Source: Candidatus Zixiibacteriota bacterium | GTDB lineage: Bacteria > Zixibacteria > MSB-5A5 > WJJR01 | Assembly (NCBI GenBank): GCA_040752595.1 | Contig: JBFMGX010000015.1 | Coordinates: 95,087-159,086 of the forward strand | DNA: 64,000 bases | Direction of reading: 5' to 3' | Shown here: one piece after another, positions 47,501-57,470 of the stretch | Layout: every line of letters starts with the position of its first letter | Position numbering within the stretch: the stretch's first letter is position 1 | Program-made: the position numbers and the translations under genes | The notes under the pieces: generated by a model | Databases searched by the model: none | Seen by the model: the letters and a program-made list of their open reading frames with translations, nothing else | What the model was told of the DNA's origin: nothing

Positions 47501-50500
47501 GGTGGTCAGTCTCAACAGCACGCTCCACCTTGGTCTGGTGGCACCCAACGTCGGCGTCGAGCCGTCGGGGTGCGCCAACGTCAAGCTGACGTGGAACAAG
47601 GGCGATTCCAATGCGATCAAGTACTACATCTATTGGGATCGCTACGACGCCGACACGGCGATCGACTACAACTACATTGTTGACTCGGTGTTCGAACCGG
47701 GCCCGCGCGAGTGGAACACCTTCACGAAATGGCTGCACATCGCCAAGCCGGATTCGATCTACCGCTTCGGCGTGCGTTCCGTCGACACGTGCGGCAACGT
47801 GTCCGCCGCGGTGGAGACGCGCGACTCGATCATCCGGATCGAGCCGGTGTCGGCGCTGGCCTGCTCGTCGCAGGTGGGCGGCGACATCCAGGTGAAGTGG
47901 AAGGTCGGCCGTCACAACCCGGGCAACAAGTATGTGACCTGGGCGAAGCAGTACGTCATAATGTGGAGCTTGGAAGGTGATGACGATCCGGCGCTGTATC
48001 CTCTGGACACGGTCCAGTTCAGCACCAAGTCGGACTACGACACCTCCTGGTTCTACTGGTCGACAAAGGACGCAAGCGAGGCGGCCCTGGCCCGCTTCGG
48101 GCTGGTCGAGAAGGCCTGCTACAAGTTCAACGTCTACACCTACGACAGTTGTGATTTCGTCCAGAAGAACCTGGATACGAACCTGATCACCTGCTGTTCG
48201 GACAGGGCGCCGGCGTACGCGTGCGTGTTCCAGCCGCCGCCGGGGACGCTGAACTGCGATTCCAGCGGCCTGACGATCTACGTCTGTCCGCTCGACTCGA
48301 ACAGCGATGACGTGGTGGGCGTGACGGCCTGGGGGCGTATCGCCGATGTCAATCCGGGTCTGGCCGGCGATCAGCCGGGAAACTGGTTCCAGATCGGCAG
48401 CGCCGGACAGTCGCCCCACGACATCTGCTTCAAGATGCTGCTTTACGCGGCGACCTTGAACTCGCAGGTGGGGCCCGACACCGTCAAGAAGATCGAGGTG
48501 GCGATCACCACGGTCGACTGGAACGGAAAGACGTTGACCCCGGATTCGGCGTGGGCGCGCGCCGTGGATTGCCCGAACGGCCAGTACTGGTTCGACTGGT
48601 CGACGCAGGTGATCGCGGGCGAGGTCTCAAGCGTCAACGGCGGCATCCAGGTCCAACAGACCTATTGCGGCCATGCCGGCTTCGAGGTGTGGGGGCCTGT
48701 CAACCCGGTGGTGCTGAGATTCAGCAACCCGAGTCTGGATCCCTACACGATCATGGTGAACGTCGACGGCGCTCAATACCTCTATCAGGAGAAGATCTAC
48801 GACACGACCTTCGCGTTCAACCTGAACGCGTCGGGTCTGGCCAAGGGCGATCACATCCTGCACGTGTACTGGTGGGATGTCTGCGGCCACGTCGGCAGCG
48901 ACCACGACACGCTGTGCGTGCCGGATTCGATCGCGCCGTGCGCGATCATCTCCAACCCGGTCGACGGGAAGTGCATCCGTCGCTCGCGGTCGACCCTGGA
49001 CAAGGTCGACATCTGTGTCCAGATCAATCCGCTGGAGAACTGCATCGATCCGGACAGCGTGCTGAAGGTTGACTATCAGTGGGCGCTGGATTGCTGCATC
49101 GGCGATCTGATCGACACGACCTGGGTCGGCATCTGGCAGAGTTGCAACGACACGACCGGCAACGGCGACAACCTCAAATGCGACACCTTCCCGGATTACT
49201 ACGGTCCGGGGTTGGATTCGATCATCTGCCGTGACACGACGATCACGCCGGAATGCTCGGTGCTCGTCTACGTGCCGGTTATCGACACGACGCCGTGCGA
49301 GAACGCCCCCGGCCACGAGTGGCACACGTTTGCCATCCAGAACGGCGATTCGCTGTACCACGGCGCCGGCGCCCGGTGGGGTTGCACGGAGTGGTACAAC
49401 AAGGACGATCTGACCGACGAGATCCTCGCCGAGGGCGGCGGGATGATCTACCTGCGGGCGATCGTCTATGACGAGATGGGCAACAAGTACATCACGCCGT
49501 GCGTCCACGTCTGCGTCGACACCACGATTCCGCCGCTGTGCCTGTGGACGCCGGATGAGTGCTACGGGGACGGCAAGACCAAGCTGCACGGACGCGTCAC
49601 GTTCGTCGCCGACTTGGATCTGGATTTGGCGAACATCGACGATCTGGAGAGCGTGATTCTGTATTACAAGCGCTCCACCGATCCGGACTACTTCACGAGC
49701 TGGACCTCACTGGGCAACGGGTTCTTCGGCGTCAGCGCGACCCCGGGCGGGACCAATTCGACGGTCTGGCGCTGGGATTCGGTCAATACGACCGCGTTCG
49801 TGGACCAGGTGGACTACGACTTCCGGGTGATCGCCAAGACGATCACGGGGTTGTACTCCTACGACTACAACGGCAACGGCGAGTTTGACGCGCTGACGTT
49901 CGACTCGACCAGTTGCGACATGAACACCTACTTCATCGACAACGCGGCGCCGGAAGTGGCGATCGACACCGTCTGGACTGAGATCAACGGTGAAGAGGTG
50001 ATTCAGCCGAACGTGTCGTGCACGATGAGCGATCCGCGCGGGTGGGCATGGGCACAGTACGGTCAGGACCTGACCGTGCAGCCGTGGGTCTACCCGTCGG
50101 CGCAGGTCGACGACATCGCGCGGGTGATCTGGACGCTGTATGACGGCGCCTCGGATAGCTGCAAGTGCCTCGACACCGCCGCTTACGTTCCGTCGCAATC
50201 GCTGGGCGGTTTCGGCGGTTCGGCCGGATTCGTGCTCGAGATCAACGAGGGGACACACGCCTACGACAAGATCACGTTCAATCCCGCCGATGCGCCGTTT
50301 GCGCAGGTGACCGCCGGGGCGCAGAAGATGATCCTGCAGGTCAAGGCGTACGACTCGTGCGGCAACTGGACCGAGGATTGCATCACGCTCTGGCTCTTGG
50401 ACACCGACACGACCGAGGCGGTCATCATCAGCCCGCTTGAGGACTATGTGTTCTGCTGGGATGGCGTCGGTGACGGCGGCATTAGTGTGACGGCCGCGGG

Positions 50501-53500
50501 GCTGCTCAATGAGCAGGCCAACAAGGTCATCTTCGCCTACCGGGCGGAGGGTGCGACCGAGTGGATTCCATTCGATTCGGTCGGGATCACCAGCCACGAC
50601 GACACGCCGAACGACTTCACGGTCCGCTGGTTCCCATATGCGCTCGGTCTGGGAGACGGCGCCTACGAGCTGACGTGCTGGGCGGTCGACTACTCGCTCA
50701 ACCGGCAAACCCGGACCTGGGCGCGTCGTGTCTACCTCGACTGCAGCGCGCCGACGGTGACGCTGACGTATCCGACGGAGGCGGAGCCGCCGTTCATGGG
50801 TTGCCCGATCGAGCTGGAGGCGACGACGACATCCAGCGCGATCAACCCCGTGACTCTGGTGGAGTTCTACTATCAGTCGGTGACCAGCGGCACGGCGACG
50901 TTGATCGGATCGGACAACTACACGACCAACGGCGTGTTCAACTATCACTGGACCTCGGGCGCTTTGACGTCCCTGTCCGGCGACTACTACATCTGGGCCA
51001 AGGCGACGAACAAGGCCGGCAAGACGGCCGAGTCGGTCAAGGTCTGGAAGCGGTTTGACAACACGAATCCGTGGGGTCGGATCATTCAGGTTGGTTCGGA
51101 CGGTTCGGACGGCAGTGCGGGCGACCCGACGCCGATCGTGGCCGGTGAGACGGTGACGATCTCGGCGTTCGCGCGCGACAACGAGAACAGCCCGCCCGGA
51201 TACGGCCCGGTCTACAATTGCGGCGTCGACAGCGTGCTGATCTATGTGTACAACTCGAACGGCACGGTGAAGATGTTCGGCACCTACGCCACGCCGGATC
51301 AGATCATCGACAGTCTGTTCACGGCGGATTGGAACACCACCGGCTGGGCGACGGGTACGTATCGGGTTCGGGCCGAGGTGTTCGACTGCGCCTGCAACAC
51401 CGGCACGTCGATCTGGTGGTACGTGAGCATCACCAATCCGGCGGACGAGGTTGTTCTGTCGGTCGATGGTCCGGTGGTCTGCGGCTATCCGTCGATCGAT
51501 ACGGCGGCGACATTCACGGTGACCGTGGCCGATCCGCAGTACATCGATGAGATGTATCTGGTCTATCTGCCCCCGGGTATCTCCGATCTCTATGATCAGT
51601 ACCAATGGGAGTTCGGTGACGAGGGTGATCCGGACAGCAGCGTCATCAACACTGACGGTTCAATCACCTACTACTTCGCGGCCTTTGCGCCCGAATTCGT
51701 CGAGGGCCTCTACAAGGTCCGCGCGTACTTCCAGCGGAGCGACGGCACGTGGTCGGAGGACGAGACACTCAACGACTCCGACAGCGATTTCGAGGACTTC
51801 ACGTTCAACGAGTCGTTCGCGCACCACATGACCGTGCGGGTCGATCACAGCGTGACCGACTTCACGGTGGTGCCGGATCCGGGCTCGACGATCAAGGCAC
51901 ATGACTCGGTCTGCTTCAACAGCGAGGCGACCGAGGAATGCGACGACGTCGTCGAGGTCCTCTACGGCACGGCCGATGGCAATGACACCTTCGGCGAAGG
52001 TGCTGCGCTGGGCGAGTTCTGCTTCGACCCGTTGGATTCGTCGGGCGTGACGCTGAACAACTGCAAGTCGTGGCACGGCTACGTCTACGTGACCGCGTAC
52101 GACGTATTCGGTCATTCCGCGGTACAGACAGTGCCGTTGTGGATTCTGGATGTGGCCGGGCCGGATTCGGTGGCGATCACCGGTCCTGACTTTGGCGAGT
52201 ACGTGACGCCGAGCAACAACGTGATCGAGGCCCGCAAGCTGTCGGTCTCGGGTGTCGACTCGGTGCAGTTCTTCGCGTCGACCGCGCAGACGAACGGCAC
52301 GCTGACGTACATCGGCTCATCGGTGGCCGCCGGCGACGCGTTCTCGACCGCTTGGGATCTCGACAGCGTGGCCGAGGGCCAGTACTGGCTGTTCGGCAAG
52401 AGCTTCGGTGGCACTGTTGACGGCGTGGATGGGCCGCGTTGCCCGGTGACGGTGGCCAAGGGGTGCCTGGCGTTCAATCTGATGACGCCGAACCCGAGCT
52501 ACCAGCGCACGGTCAACGGCGAGACGTTCACCTTTGTCGGTGAGCGCACCGACCTGTGCGTCGATCGCGCGAGCATCTCGTCGATCGCCAACGGCGTCGG
52601 CATCGACTCGATCGTCTGGGGCTTCCGCGATGCGACGGTCCCGGGTGTCACGATTGAGGACAACCTTGATCCGCGGCTCGGCTGGGTCCGGATCGGGGCC
52701 GACGTGTACGGCTCGCTGTGCACCGACTGGTTCACCAACTGGTGCGACACGCTCCAGGCACTGTATCCTGAGGAAGTACTCGACTGCTGTTCCGATGGTC
52801 GCTACACGGTGGTCGCGTGGGTCTATGACAAGGCCGGCAACGTGTGCCACTCGGTTCCGTACGACGTCATGATCGACGTGACTGATCCATACTCCGAGAT
52901 CGTGGACATCGACGGCGACGAGACCTTCGGCACATGCCATGACATTGTCCTGTCAGGGGACACGGCCACGGTGGTGAAGTTCACCGCCAACGCGATCGAC
53001 GATCATTCCTGCTACGGCAAGCAGCCGTGGGAGAACTCGGGCGCGAAGTACCTGCAGTTCTTTGTCGGCGGTTCGTGCGGCGTCGGTGGCGGCGCAGCCG
53101 ATATCGTCTGGGTGATCGACGGTTCCGGTTCGATGGGCGATGACCAGCAGGCGATCCAGGACAATACCTCGATCTTCGTCCAGGGTCTGGGAGGCGCCGA
53201 CTACCGTTTGGGTGTGATCGGCTATGGCGATACGGCCTCGGTCATCACGACGGGCGGCCAGATTGTCACGGGCGGCCCGGGCACGGGTGAGTTCACGACC
53301 GACGCGGCGACCTTCGGCGCGATGGCGGCCGCGGTGGGGACGAGCTTCGGTGGCACGGAGAACGGACTACGGGCGCTGTTGCACGCGCTCGAGTGGTATC
53401 CGTGGCGTGCAGGTGCGCTGAAGATCCTCGTGCTGGTCACTGACGAGAACGCCAACAATGACCTCAGCAGCCTCAGCACCATGCTGCCGGCGTTGACAAC

Positions 53501-56174
53501 GTCCGGTGCGGTCATCAGCACGGTCGTCAATCCGGGCGACAGCGCCGGGTATTCGACCCTGGCGCCATTGACCGGCGGTCTGACGCTCGACATCGGCAGT
53601 AGCTGGGGTGCCAACCTGGCGGCGCTGGGTACTCAGATCGGCGCGCTGGCCGGCGGCGGCGGCAACGATGTCGGCATCGTCTGGGGCAAGCAGGTCGTAT
53701 TGACGGATGGTCAGGACAACGCCTTCGCGCTGTGGAATCCGACCGGCGTCCCGGCGGGCGAGTACTGCGCGTGGACGGTGGTAATTGACGAGGTGGGCAA
53801 CACCTATCAATCACCGGGCCGCCGCATCTGCATCATCGATGAGGTGCCGCCGTTGGCGTGGATCGCCGGCTTTGGCGAATCGTACGCCATGTGCGACAAC
53901 TGTCCGGAGCACACGTACTGGATCTATGGACGGTCCTGCGACAAGGATGTGGATTACGTCCAATTCCAGTATCGTCCGGAAGGCAGCACCGATCAGACGG
54001 CGTGGACGGGGATCGGGATTTCGAGTGCGATCGGCGCCGATACCACCGGCATGTGGTGGAAGACGGCGTGGAACCCCTGCCTGCTCTCGGGGAACTTCGA
54101 GATGCGGGTGGTGCCGACCGATACCAATGGTAATGAAGACTTCGACATTCAGCCGATCCTGCACGTGACGATCAGCGGCTGCGCCATTTCCATCTCGCAG
54201 GCCTCACAGTCGGATGCGGAGATCTGGTTTGAGGATCAGCGGTTCGACAACTTCGGTCTGGTCAACGTGGATCTGAAGACGACCTCCAAGCAGTACAACA
54301 ACTTCATGATGGCGGTCTGGGCGGATCTGCACGGCGACCTCACCGTTGAGAAGATCACGATGTGGGTGCCCGATCCGGATGTTCCGGACTTCACTTCCGG
54401 ACGCTTCGCCGGTTCGAACGCGGTGAAGCTGGGCGGTACGGGCTGGTTCTGGGAGTCGTTCATCACCGGCACCGGCACCAGCAAGGTGACGCATCTGAAG
54501 CGCGGTGACGTCAACGTCTGGCCGCTCAAGGCCGATGGCGAGGCGCGCTGCAGCAAGCGCGACCTCGGCGTGGGCGCGAAGGTCTGCCTCGAGCCGGATG
54601 CCCTGTATGCGGACAACGGCGTGATCACCTTCCCGGCGCGGATTCCGACGGTCAACCTGGCGCAGCAGCACTACCAGGCGTGGCCGGTGAAGCCGGGCAC
54701 GCGGATGGTGACCGCGATCCGTCTGACCGAGGAATTGGAGGACGGGTTCCGCTATGGCGTCTACGCGCACGTTGAGATTTCCTATGACGCGGCGGCGGTC
54801 GCAGCGGCTGGATTGCAGTCGAAGGACCTGACGATCGCGTGGTGGGACGGCAATGAGTGGAACACCCAGTGGGGCATGATCGCCGACAGCACGATCAAGG
54901 ACGGTAAGGCGTTCTTCGCCACCACCGACCTGCACGGCATCTACGCCGTCGTCTCGGCGGGCCGCGTGTGCAACACCGGCGCGCTGACGGTCGAGCCGGC
55001 GGGTGCCAAGCAGTGGGTGGATGCGGCGACCGACATCCTGCCGCCTCTGCCGAACATCTACACCAAGGTCAAGTCGAACGTCGAGTTCGGCAACAGCAAC
55101 CGCGACATCGACGCGAGTGCGATCACCGTGACGCTGGACGGCAACAACGTGATCTACGCCGACGCCACGAATCCCACGAACGGGTTCTACACCTCCTCGT
55201 GGGACAGGGTCACGGGGATCCTGTCGACGAAGTGGAACATCACGGCGCCGCGTCTGACGGCCGGCACGCATACGCTGACGGTCCTGGCCTTCAACAAGTC
55301 GGGCTTCTGCGCCGAGAACACCTACACGTTCGCCGTCGATGCCAGTGAGCCGAACGTGATCGTGGGCGGCGCCGATCTGTGCACCAACCCGACCTTCAAC
55401 ATCCGCATCGTCGATCCGGGTGGCGCGGGTGTGAACTGGGATTCGGTGTACGTCGACGTGTATGACATCACCGGTTCCGAGTTCGCGGTGATCCCGAAGA
55501 GCCGGTTGATCTTCACCGAGTCTTCGGACGGCTTCATCGACCTCGGCGACACGACGGTCTTCTCGCCGCGCGATCACGAGTTCAACGCGGCTACGGGCGA
55601 GTTCCGGTTCCGTCTGAACGGGCACTTCGCCGAGGGCCGCCGGTTGAAGATCGTGATCTACGACGGCTATCGTGAGAGCTGGTACAACGACGACTGCTAT
55701 TGCGAGTACTACGTCTACGATCACGACTTCGACGGTGTGCCCGACCTGGTCGGCAATCACACCGAGATCGTGGAAGAGCTGTACACGGTCTGGGATTGCG
55801 TGGTCGGCGTCGGCGAGTCCGAAGTGGGAGTCACAACGACTCCGCCCGACAACCGGAACCCGTTCGATCCGTGGGCGGGTGAAGGCATCGGCTTCGACAT
55901 CAAGGTCGGTGGCGGTCAGGCGAGCGGTACGCCCGCTGCGGCCAGCGTGACCTCCAGCGCCAACGTGACGGCCAAGGTCTATGACCTCGCCGGCGACGAG
56001 GTGGCCAACCTCGACGTCGACGTGTCCGGGACCATGGGCCACGCGCGCTGGAACGGCCGGACCGACAACGGCGACTTCGTGGCCGAAGGCGTCTACCTCG
56101 TGCACTTCTCGACCAGCAGCACCAAGGCCGCGACGATGAACGAAGTCGTCAAGGTAGTGGTGAAGCGCAGGTAA
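44514..56174 (+). CDS. Giant secreted multidomain protein (Ig-like, PKD, FN3, VWA, FlgD-like C-terminus)
   Basis: This single 3886-residue reading frame encodes an exported surface or extracellular protein. A signal peptide (MKPWRMGAWLLAALFVVGAA, cleavage after about VWA-26) is followed by a cadherin-like/Big_9 domain (GQTLAEDAKSVVINVLANDT), a PKD domain near 185-220 (WLWDFGDGTPTSALANPTHT F), FN3-like domains near 880-1220, many cysteine-containing Ig-like repeats often beginning near DTT-PP motifs, a VWA domain near 2860-3050 with MIDAS DGSGSMG, and a FlgD-like Ig domain at the end (KVYDLAGDEVANLD, ARWNGRTDNGDFVAEGVYLV). GGGGGAG lies six bases before ATG 44514; ATG 44328 and earlier codons are alternatives. 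The FlgD-like end plus the downstream PorV-like gene suggest type IX-like secretion. Adhesion is inferred. Confidence 0.88.
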   Translation: MKPWRMGAWLLAALFVVGAAAAPVWAAVPTAVPDGQTLAEDAKSVVINVLANDTYDSLPPVVVIIDSSNHRARGCIDSIGTDTSFAVNNWGKIYYTPDSNFWGSASFEYAVRGKNIAPFPPGTAVWDTALVTLTVTSDGNALDARFVWTPTTLYAGDLVTFDDTTTELTKELCAPLPSAWQGNTWLWDFGDGTPTSALANPTHTFASAGVYAVKLVVNSESNNATEADSVVHYVSIGSASTTAYFNTNADLTMDLIAVLSPLCDTPHVVSKTFTDSVVMIMRFINTGADDRITNIRLRSRNSLTNSISRLAIYRESDSTHLVSHQGSFNKLQDNVVAQTYTPGAFDWGPPGNLNGLYVDFAIPMAAGTIGSPNDTVIYYVVMDGNTGIDENWHNGQMGVALNGAGLTAEAITTLNHGVGPKDAVGGNVVVMTNGPDSTMNGTAVWGAGCMTQPLRYDLAPPEGTVTFDWNNVCTMGCEDSPPTDSALSCGDSVRICITIADGDTSNIFPGWPKVHVIGVGIPDGSQMYRKSNSEWCFPDTGAAGIQDDYFMIPYAVPDPIDVNAGFWKVIVESKDLAGNLGFDTLEVNIPVDTRKVKLPPDSISVTWVFDADTTTTGFVGIGDVLKFYIDLRNNEIVQNPPGSKEICQVYAVLYGWYNTPRVVMLADSANDNRWKGYDTVGPGILQTPPNPGALALDSIRFYISDNACNVDSVNGHLAANVDNVRPDLLTATVIYEKVVDRDSNNCLGVGLPENFAGALPDVVRLRVSNVSADIDTLYADLLLAGIHKTPTYPKSARFALTRRSVAPDGTGIYEDTLFLQGDTLLKILHPYYQAPLDPADSIYTTVDGADSIKIFGRDNSSNWSDTIWSGPIAQTVDTRRPKPVRNLTCARDTTPAGTQRFTLVWKIDTLSELDNQKYLIFWDHGDGSGSPKYTDTLAVVFDTSASKYDTMYTWTTDSTVYSSRCRSYTFEVRAIDDCGNWDPLGAKSTCGATAQPVVSLNSTLHLGLVAPNVGVEPSGCANVKLTWNKGDSNAIKYYIYWDRYDADTAIDYNYIVDSVFEPGPREWNTFTKWLHIAKPDSIYRFGVRSVDTCGNVSAAVETRDSIIRIEPVSALACSSQVGGDIQVKWKVGRHNPGNKYVTWAKQYVIMWSLEGDDDPALYPLDTVQFSTKSDYDTSWFYWSTKDASEAALARFGLVEKACYKFNVYTYDSCDFVQKNLDTNLITCCSDRAPAYACVFQPPPGTLNCDSSGLTIYVCPLDSNSDDVVGVTAWGRIADVNPGLAGDQPGNWFQIGSAGQSPHDICFKMLLYAATLNSQVGPDTVKKIEVAITTVDWNGKTLTPDSAWARAVDCPNGQYWFDWSTQVIAGEVSSVNGGIQVQQTYCGHAGFEVWGPVNPVVLRFSNPSLDPYTIMVNVDGAQYLYQEKIYDTTFAFNLNASGLAKGDHILHVYWWDVCGHVGSDHDTLCVPDSIAPCAIISNPVDGKCIRRSRSTLDKVDICVQINPLENCIDPDSVLKVDYQWALDCCIGDLIDTTWVGIWQSCNDTTGNGDNLKCDTFPDYYGPGLDSIICRDTTITPECSVLVYVPVIDTTPCENAPGHEWHTFAIQNGDSLYHGAGARWGCTEWYNKDDLTDEILAEGGGMIYLRAIVYDEMGNKYITPCVHVCVDTTIPPLCLWTPDECYGDGKTKLHGRVTFVADLDLDLANIDDLESVILYYKRSTDPDYFTSWTSLGNGFFGVSATPGGTNSTVWRWDSVNTTAFVDQVDYDFRVIAKTITGLYSYDYNGNGEFDALTFDSTSCDMNTYFIDNAAPEVAIDTVWTEINGEEVIQPNVSCTMSDPRGWAWAQYGQDLTVQPWVYPSAQVDDIARVIWTLYDGASDSCKCLDTAAYVPSQSLGGFGGSAGFVLEINEGTHAYDKITFNPADAPFAQVTAGAQKMILQVKAYDSCGNWTEDCITLWLLDTDTTEAVIISPLEDYVFCWDGVGDGGISVTAAGLLNEQANKVIFAYRAEGATEWIPFDSVGITSHDDTPNDFTVRWFPYALGLGDGAYELTCWAVDYSLNRQTRTWARRVYLDCSAPTVTLTYPTEAEPPFMGCPIELEATTTSSAINPVTLVEFYYQSVTSGTATLIGSDNYTTNGVFNYHWTSGALTSLSGDYYIWAKATNKAGKTAESVKVWKRFDNTNPWGRIIQVGSDGSDGSAGDPTPIVAGETVTISAFARDNENSPPGYGPVYNCGVDSVLIYVYNSNGTVKMFGTYATPDQIIDSLFTADWNTTGWATGTYRVRAEVFDCACNTGTSIWWYVSITNPADEVVLSVDGPVVCGYPSIDTAATFTVTVADPQYIDEMYLVYLPPGISDLYDQYQWEFGDEGDPDSSVINTDGSITYYFAAFAPEFVEGLYKVRAYFQRSDGTWSEDETLNDSDSDFEDFTFNESFAHHMTVRVDHSVTDFTVVPDPGSTIKAHDSVCFNSEATEECDDVVEVLYGTADGNDTFGEGAALGEFCFDPLDSSGVTLNNCKSWHGYVYVTAYDVFGHSAVQTVPLWILDVAGPDSVAITGPDFGEYVTPSNNVIEARKLSVSGVDSVQFFASTAQTNGTLTYIGSSVAAGDAFSTAWDLDSVAEGQYWLFGKSFGGTVDGVDGPRCPVTVAKGCLAFNLMTPNPSYQRTVNGETFTFVGERTDLCVDRASISSIANGVGIDSIVWGFRDATVPGVTIEDNLDPRLGWVRIGADVYGSLCTDWFTNWCDTLQALYPEEVLDCCSDGRYTVVAWVYDKAGNVCHSVPYDVMIDVTDPYSEIVDIDGDETFGTCHDIVLSGDTATVVKFTANAIDDHSCYGKQPWENSGAKYLQFFVGGSCGVGGGAADIVWVIDGSGSMGDDQQAIQDNTSIFVQGLGGADYRLGVIGYGDTASVITTGGQIVTGGPGTGEFTTDAATFGAMAAAVGTSFGGTENGLRALLHALEWYPWRAGALKILVLVTDENANNDLSSLSTMLPALTTSGAVISTVVNPGDSAGYSTLAPLTGGLTLDIGSSWGANLAALGTQIGALAGGGGNDVGIVWGKQVVLTDGQDNAFALWNPTGVPAGEYCAWTVVIDEVGNTYQSPGRRICIIDEVPPLAWIAGFGESYAMCDNCPEHTYWIYGRSCDKDVDYVQFQYRPEGSTDQTAWTGIGISSAIGADTTGMWWKTAWNPCLLSGNFEMRVVPTDTNGNEDFDIQPILHVTISGCAISISQASQSDAEIWFEDQRFDNFGLVNVDLKTTSKQYNNFMMAVWADLHGDLTVEKITMWVPDPDVPDFTSGRFAGSNAVKLGGTGWFWESFITGTGTSKVTHLKRGDVNVWPLKADGEARCSKRDLGVGAKVCLEPDALYADNGVITFPARIPTVNLAQQHYQAWPVKPGTRMVTAIRLTEELEDGFRYGVYAHVEISYDAAAVAAAGLQSKDLTIAWWDGNEWNTQWGMIADSTIKDGKAFFATTDLHGIYAVVSAGRVCNTGALTVEPAGAKQWVDAATDILPPLPNIYTKVKSNVEFGNSNRDIDASAITVTLDGNNVIYADATNPTNGFYTSSWDRVTGILSTKWNITAPRLTAGTHTLTVLAFNKSGFCAENTYTFAVDASEPNVIVGGADLCTNPTFNIRIVDPGGAGVNWDSVYVDVYDITGSEFAVIPKSRLIFTESSDGFIDLGDTTVFSPRDHEFNAATGEFRFRLNGHFAEGRRLKIVIYDGYRESWYNDDCYCEYYVYDHDFDGVPDLVGNHTEIVEELYTVWDCVVGVGESEVGVTTTPPDNRNPFDPWAGEGIGFDIKVGGGQASGTPAAASVTSSANVTAKVYDLAGDEVANLDVDVSGTMGHARWNGRTDNGDFVAEGVYLVHFSTSSTKAATMNEVVKVVVKRR

Positions 56175-56187
56175 CCACGAAACAGGC

Positions 56188-56220
56188 GGTTCGCCCCGTC
56201 TTCTTCAGGCGGGGCGAGCC
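56188..56220. other. Intercistronic hairpin between the giant gene and PorV-like gene
   Basis: GGTTCGCCCCG and CGGGGCGAGCC form a near-perfect stem without a T-run. It may tune expression of the downstream gene relative to the 11.7-kb upstream one. Confidence 0.5.
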
Positions 56221-56271
56221 CAAACCGATAACGAGGACAAGAGTCTGGGAATGTCAAAGGGAGAAGGGACA

Positions 56272-57162
56272 ATGAACCACACGTGGGGCAAACGGTGGGC
56301 GATGGTCCTCGGCACGGCGTTGGTTTTCGTGGTGGGACTGTCGGCGCTGGCCGGCGCCTCGGACGACAACCACGCGCTGCCGTTCTTGCGGACCGGCGTG
56401 GGCGCCCGGGCTTATGGTATGGGCAATGCGTACGTGGCGGCCACCAGTGACGCCACGGCCGGCTTCTTCAATCCGGCGGGACTGCGGAAGATCTGCAAGT
56501 GGGGATTTTCCAGCATGCTGTCCGCGGACATGGCGGTCGATCGCCAGTTCAACTATCTGGCGCTGGCCGGGTCGTTCAAATGGGGCTCGGTGGCCGGTTC
56601 GTGGGTCAACGCCGGCATCAAGGATGTCGGCTTGAGCGACGGCACTACCGAAGACTACATGGACAACTACTTCCTCCTGTCGTATGCCAACTCGACGGCC
56701 AAGTTCCGCTATGGCGGCAGCTTGGTGATCGCCAACAACAAGGTGGCGGAAGCGACCGGCGTGGGCGGCGATCTCGGGTTCCAGTGGGACATCGACAAGC
56801 AGGCCACATTCGGCCTGATGGCGCAGTCGCTGGGGCTGAAGGTTGGTGAGGATCATGTGCCGTACAATCTCCGGGTCGGCATCGCGGTGATGCCCGAGGT
56901 GCTGGAAGGATTCACCTTCCCCATGGAGATTCAGAAGACGCAGCACCGGGATCACATCAAGTTCCGTCTCGGCGGTGAGTATGCCTACAACTTCGACGGA
57001 TCGGACTACGGCACGGCGATTCGCGGCGGCGTTGATGACGGCGCCTTCTCGATCGGTGCGGGTCTGCGGTTCCGTCAGTTCATGCTCGACTATGCCTATG
57101 TCTCCGAGCAGCAGGACTTCTTGAATGAGAATCACCGCTTCAGCCTGACCGGCAATTTCTAA
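56272..57162 (+). CDS. PorV/PorQ-family outer-membrane beta-barrel protein
   Basis: The 296-residue protein has a signal peptide (about residues 1-30, AMVLGTALVFVVGLSALAGA) and the family start LPFLRTGVGARAYGMGNAYV AATSDATAGFFNPAGL, typical of PorV/UPF0164-type barrels related to FadL. The rest is strand-rich (FNYLALAGSFKWGSVAGSWV) and ends GRF-type as RFSLTGNF. In type IX secretion PorV shuttles C-terminally tagged cargo at the outer membrane. GGGAG lies eight bases before ATG 56272. It follows the giant FlgD-tailed protein by 97 bases, so the two are likely co-transcribed. Confidence 0.85.
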   Translation: MNHTWGKRWAMVLGTALVFVVGLSALAGASDDNHALPFLRTGVGARAYGMGNAYVAATSDATAGFFNPAGLRKICKWGFSSMLSADMAVDRQFNYLALAGSFKWGSVAGSWVNAGIKDVGLSDGTTEDYMDNYFLLSYANSTAKFRYGGSLVIANNKVAEATGVGGDLGFQWDIDKQATFGLMAQSLGLKVGEDHVPYNLRVGIAVMPEVLEGFTFPMEIQKTQHRDHIKFRLGGEYAYNFDGSDYGTAIRGGVDDGAFSIGAGLRFRQFMLDYAYVSEQQDFLNENHRFSLTGNF

Positions 57163-57188
57163 GTCGGTGATTCGTCACGGAGTGACGG

Positions 57189-57230
57189 GAAGCCGTCCCG
57201 CTTTGGGAGCGCGGGGCGGCTTCGTGTTTT
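57189..57230 (+). terminator. Rho-independent terminator
   Basis: GAAGCCGTCCCGC and GCGGGGCGGCTTC form a 13-base stem with one G-T pair, followed by GTGTTTTG. It is located just after the PorV-like gene and probably ends that transcript. Confidence 0.65.
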
Positions 57231-57289
57231 GAGGTCGGTCCCGTTGTGCCGTGGCCGGCACCTGATGTAGGACCACGTGCCGAGATTGG

Positions 57290-57318
57290 TAAACAAGGGG
57301 CTTAAGCCCCTTGTTGCC
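57290..57318. repeat. AACAAGGGGCTTAAGCCCCTTGTT hairpin
   Basis: A perfect inverted repeat of the GGGGCTxxAGCCCC family in the 308-base gap (57163-57470) between the PorV-like and cysteine-desulfurase-like genes. The rest of that gap holds only the terminator. Confidence 0.8.
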
Positions 57319-57470
57319 CGCGGGCGGCGCGACGGTCGGTCGAGCGTGGAACCGACGACTGACGCCGTGGGCCATGGTCTTTCGCCCCTTCGGCGGTGAA
57401 AGTGATAAGGGCAACGGGGATGGACTCGCCCTTCCGTGGGTCGGTATATTCGATTCCGGGGGAGGCCGAC

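Noticed and set aside
45624..56105. Very long minus-strand frames (up to 931 codons) opposite the giant gene
   Set aside because: They are Arg/Asp/Val-rich shadows produced by the codon bias of the plus-strand gene; no signal, motif or start context.
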